The position numbers were made by a program, and so were the translations under genes. Below the pieces are notes generated by a model. The model had not been told where the DNA came from. It made no database searches and was given only the letters and a program-made list of their open reading frames with translations. A stretch of DNA of 64,000 bases from Aptenodytes patagonicus (lineage: Eukaryota > Chordata > Aves > Sphenisciformes > Spheniscidae): assembly GCF_965638725.1 (NCBI RefSeq), contig NC_134950.1, positions 104,892,802 to 104,956,801 on the forward strand, given 5' to 3'. Of the stretch, positions 60,090-64,000 are shown one piece after another; position 1 is the first letter of the stretch; each line of letters begins with the position of its first letter.

Positions 60090-63000
60090 TTATCTGTCTT
60101 TGGAGCTGTAGTTGAAGGAAATTCCATTTCTGATGGATCCATTCATGAGGGTTTTAGGATTCTCTCTTTCAATCTTTTCTCTGCTGAAGATAGTGTCCTG
60201 ATCACTGTCAAACTCTGACTCAGAGACCATCAGACTGGAGTTGTGTTCTGTACTTCTGTGTTTTATACCTGACAATAAAAAAGCAAACCAAGCTCATTAG
60301 AAAGGTTTTACTTTTTTGTAACAACCAACCATCCTCTCCTCTGCTGTGATATGAAAGATAAGTGAAAACATTCTTTGCCATCCAGCATAACAGCGTGCAC
60401 CACTGCCACCACCAATATAAAAACTGCCCGAGAAGGTATCGTATGCTGTCAGGCAGATACTCTTGTGACTTCACTGCAGGCCCATCAGTTTGTGGCTCCG
60501 AAATGTGAATATATGCGTTTAAATTTGAAACAATTAGATGATCTTAGTACATAGCTAATGTACTTTTAATAGCTTGAATCTGGAAATTAGTCTGTCCACT
60601 CAACTATCTGATTAACATGAGTGGCAATGAAAGGTCATGGTTTCTACAGAAATGTTACGTCTGTCTTTCTAGGACAGCAATTTCTCAGGATGATTTTATT
60701 TCCCCGGATTCCAATATTATCCCTGCTAAAAACTGAAACTCAGGTAAATAAAAATATATGTGAACATAGGGTAGCAGCTGATGTTTAACAGGGCAGTTAC
60801 AGGCTAGGAAGGAACTGCTGCGCAGCAATAAAAACAGCTCCAAATTAAAGTGTGTGCAGGGAAGGACGGGTTACATGGAGAAAGTCTATGGGACAATTAG
60901 ATGTTCTAAATTAAGATTAACAAAGAAGCTCAGAGAAGTGGCTGAGCCCAAGGCCTCATGAAAGAAATGAAGTGATTCTCCCCCAACCATTTCATTGTCT
61001 ATGCTTGCCTCTGCCATTCCCAAACTTGTAGGCCAGCTTCTGGGCTCCTCCTGACTGCAGGTGTCAATTCAAATATATTGACTGTAAGCTTGGTGGATGA
61101 GTTCCCAGCTGAAAGAGACAGCGCTTACCATATTTGGGTCGTAGCTCCATTCTCTCCTGCTCATCTATGTTATCTAGGATGGTATACTTTGTTTTCTTTC
61201 TTATCTTCGTCCTCTTTCTGCTAAAAAGAAAGTTACCACAAAGACCTTTAGTTCTCACGTACACACATAAATCCGCTCCCTCTCCCTTTTCATACACATA
61301 GCTACATACCCTAATATACAGAACCTCATTGTACTTTCTCACCTCCACTTAAAAAGAGCTGTTTCAGTTTATACCTGTATAAAGCAGCTGTACAGTCTGG
61401 ACCAGAGGGTATAATTTATTTTCTCTCTGATATACAAAGATGAAGAAAGCAAGAAAGATTGACTTGCTTTTCTAGGCCACAGGGGTTCAGTTTGTTCAAT
61501 TTCAACATAGTAACTAGACACAAGGTAGACACATATTCATTTGTTTCCAAATAAAATTTCTGTAAGAATTGGTTAGTGTCCGTCCCCCCCCCCTTTTTTT
61601 TTTTTTTTTTTTTTCAAACCGAGACAATTTAAGTGGTGCTTGTCTGGTTATGCTTACAGAGAAGACCAGACAAAAATGGAGATTTGCTCCCTCATATATA
61701 TGCAGGGACAAAGCCCTACTGGTCTGTAGGCAAATCCCCACCTGTTCTTTCTTCATTTAAATCCTTCCCCAGCATCTACTTCCACAATGCTGCAAACATC
61801 ATCATCTCTATGTTAAGTTTCAGCTATTTGCAGGAGTTACTCATCTGCTCATTAATACAGAAGGAAAAGTCCTGGAGCTAGAGGGACAGACACAGAACTG
61901 TTTGTTCTATCAGGTCGAGAGGGAACGAACAAAGGATTTCAGGGTAAAAAAAAGGGCATTCACGCATGAAACCAAGGGGGCACCTCCAAGAAGATGCTGT
62001 CACACCTCAGGCATTTTTCTGACCCTCTTTCTCGTAACTTTGGAGGGGGGTGGGTACATGGGACATGCCCTTTGTCAAGGCAGGGTCTGGAGAATCACTC
62101 CCACACAGATTGCACAGTTCACAGTGGAGAAGCCACCTATGCTCAGCTGACATTACAGCGACAGCCAGACACTCAGCCTCCCCTCTAGTCTTCTAAAAAA
62201 ACGGAGTTAATCTGGAAACTGAAAGCCTTTAAAACCTCCAAAACTCCAGCCAAATCTTGGACTACAGTGTATCTTCTTCCTGCAGCTTCCACAAAGCAAA
62301 AGGCACCTCTTGCCATTCTGTCCTATGCAGCATTTCCCTCCTCTTTTTCACACATATCTGTATCAACCAGCCTTCAGTCTCTGGCACAAGCCACATGAGA
62401 ACAAAGGACAGAAGCAACGAACTCCATAAACAATCCCTTTCTCATCAAATCCACAGGAGCCTGTGAGGCTCCACCCCAAACCGTGGGGGTGGAGCGGGAC
62501 ACATTTCTAGTTAAACCTTTCTACTAACAGCACTGTTCCTTCAACCATAAAAAGGAAATCAGTATCAACTCCTGTGCGTTTCAAACAGCATCCTTAACAT
62601 ACTGCAAAGACACCCTAGAAAAAGTTGAAAATCCAGAAAGATTTTGACAGTGTTTCATTTTTGCTAACACCTGAACAAGGTATCTATTTGCTGGGCTTTT
62701 TGAGCAGCAGCAAAAACACTTGCTCTAGTGACAGAACTTGCAGGGGCTTGTCACTTGAAAGAGAATTTCTTATTGACTCACTAGGAAAGACTAGGGGTGG
62801 GTGGGGCCAGAGAGGGGAACGACATACAGTAGCAGGCAAAATGTTTAAGGAAAGAGGAAGCAAGAAGTTTGCGTGACTGAGATCACTGGAGTACTCCTTG
62901 CCTGTCAGCCAGATGCAGCCCACATGTCCACCCTTCCTGTCCAAGGGCGATACCAAGTTGGGAGCAGCTCCCTTCCGATGGCCTAGAACACTCCTACGCC

Positions 63001-64000
63001 AGTGACCTTCAGGGTGTGCCTCTTTCCTTATGGAGTACCTGGAGGACTCAGTGGGAGACCATGAAGACCTGCAGTATACTCTCAGCATTTTAACATAAAT
63101 TACCTCTTAATATGAAGGATACTCCAATATCAACTGTTTGTTTTTCGAAACGCAGAAGAGCACAGAGCCACAAATGGATACTCCTTTTTTCAACGAAAGT
63201 GTGTCTATACAGAAATAGCTACAAGAAGCTCCTCACACGTCTGAAAAGAGTTCAGTGGTTTAGTGCTAAGGACTGGACTAAAATGTGGCAGTTGCGTGCA
63301 GTTTTTGCATATGCCCCATCAAAAAGAAACACAAATCATGTACCTTTTGCAGCAGCAGATGCAGAACCAGGCAAGCCCTACCATGACCACGATCAAAATA
63401 AAAACAGATACAGTCACATAGAGTATACTCCACTCTGAAAAAAGAAACACAACAGTGCCTTGTAAAGTAATATGAACTGGATAATTTCTAATACCACTCT
63501 ATTAAAATAACCAGTCCTGAGGAATGGGGAGTGGCAACAGGAACTCAGGAAAACTTAGCACCTTCATATTCTCAGAAGAATCCCTAGAAATTCTTAAGCT
63601 TCCAGATTGAAAATCCACATTTGAAAATTTTCTTCCACTCCAATACCTTTTACCATCCCAAGATACCTGAAGTCTACGTGGGAACTGAAAGTCAAGAGGG
63701 CATGGTTACCACCTCAGTTGTCATTCTCTAACTGAAATAAACATACGCGTACTCTGGGTCTTGCATTTTAGTAGTGCTTTAAAAAAGCAGCTGATTAGAG
63801 ATAGATCCTTCTACCCGCATGCTTATGTTTGTAAATCCAGGAAAACATGAGAAGGATACAGAGAGATGTGAAATAATGTGAACTCCAACGTGTGTATACT
63901 CACTATTTCAGTGTTATTATTACACTATGGAACAACACAGCATTAGGGCAGGGCTGCAGGAGGTCCCAGCCTCAGGCTTAAAACCTGCTGTCCCATTTTG
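60090..64000 (-). CDS. KIAA0319: KIAA0319, last three coding exons (transmembrane helix and cytoplasmic tail; partial at window edge)
   Basis: Coding exons in transcript order: 63434-63344, 61220-61129, 60268-60090 (TAA at 60092-60090). Upstream exons lie beyond 64000; 63435-64000 is intron. KIAA0319 is a neuronal type I membrane glycoprotein with PKD domains, a dyslexia candidate in human. The first exon shown encodes WSILYVTVSVFILIVVMVGL, a single transmembrane helix, then a Cys cluster (CICCCK). The next encodes the juxtamembrane basic stretch RKRTKIRKKTK, then YTIL, which fits a YxxPhi endocytosis signal, and DNIDEQERMELRPKY. The last reads GIKHRSTEHNSSLMVSESE through NGSIRNGISFNYSSKDR. 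These match the human KIAA0319 tail as I recall it and differ clearly from KIAA0319L. Introns are 860 and 2123 bp. All borders are GT-AG and in phase. Confidence 0.95.
61584..61614. repeat. C10 T21 homopolymer tract
   Basis: Ten C are followed by 21 T in the KIAA0319 intron between the last two coding exons shown minus the tail exon (63344-61220). On the gene's sense strand it reads poly-A then poly-G. It is liable to length error in sequencing. Confidence 0.85.

Noticed and set aside
60220-60474. 84-codon minus-strand open frame with hydrophobic stretches
   Set aside because: It is intron sequence running into the last KIAA0319 coding exon in a different frame.

Overview
The window is vertebrate nuclear DNA and almost certainly from a bird. 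Long AT-rich introns separate short exons with GT-AG borders, CpG islands sit at gene starts, and the only recognisable transposons are CR1 LINEs ending in the avian ATTCTATG-type tail. The species cannot be told from sequence alone.

Four host genes were assembled by reading exons in frame across splice sites. MRS2 (+, 513-13578) has 11 coding exons and encodes a mitochondrial inner-membrane Mg2+ channel of 446 aa. GPLD1 (-, 41110-16870) has 25 coding exons and encodes a secreted GPI-specific phospholipase D of 836 aa. ALDH5A1 (+, 42241-50302) has 10 coding exons and encodes mitochondrial succinate-semialdehyde dehydrogenase of 517 aa. KIAA0319 (-, 60090 to beyond 64000) is represented by its last three coding exons, covering the transmembrane helix and cytoplasmic tail. 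Every exon phase in the three complete genes closes, and their lengths are near the human 443, 840 and 535 aa (recalled).

The order and orientation (MRS2>, <GPLD1, ALDH5A1>, <KIAA0319) match human 6p22.3, the DYX2 dyslexia-associated region. MRS2/GPLD1 and ALDH5A1/KIAA0319 are tail-to-tail; GPLD1/ALDH5A1 are head-to-head with start codons 1.13 kb apart. In that interval ALDH5A1 has a CpG-island promoter, while GPLD1 has its own TATA-like box outside the island.

Layout: 1-512, CpG-rich MRS2 5' region; 0.5-13.6 kb, MRS2 with three CR1 copies in introns 2, 2 and 8; 13.6-16.9 kb, the two 3' ends; 16.9-41.1 kb, GPLD1 with a young CR1 nested in an old one in intron 17; 41.1-42.2 kb, divergent promoters; 42.2-50.3 kb, ALDH5A1; 50.3-55.2 kb, ALDH5A1 3' UTR and spacer; 55.2-60.1 kb, probable KIAA0319 3' UTR; 60.1-64 kb, KIAA0319 3' coding exons.

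The genes are not a pathway. Two encode mitochondrial proteins, one a secreted enzyme and one a neuronal membrane protein. No novel system was found. The observations most worth checking are a possible alternative first exon of GPLD1, the CR1 insertions with apparent target-site duplications, and a pure CT tract inside the coding sequence of the first MRS2 transmembrane helix.
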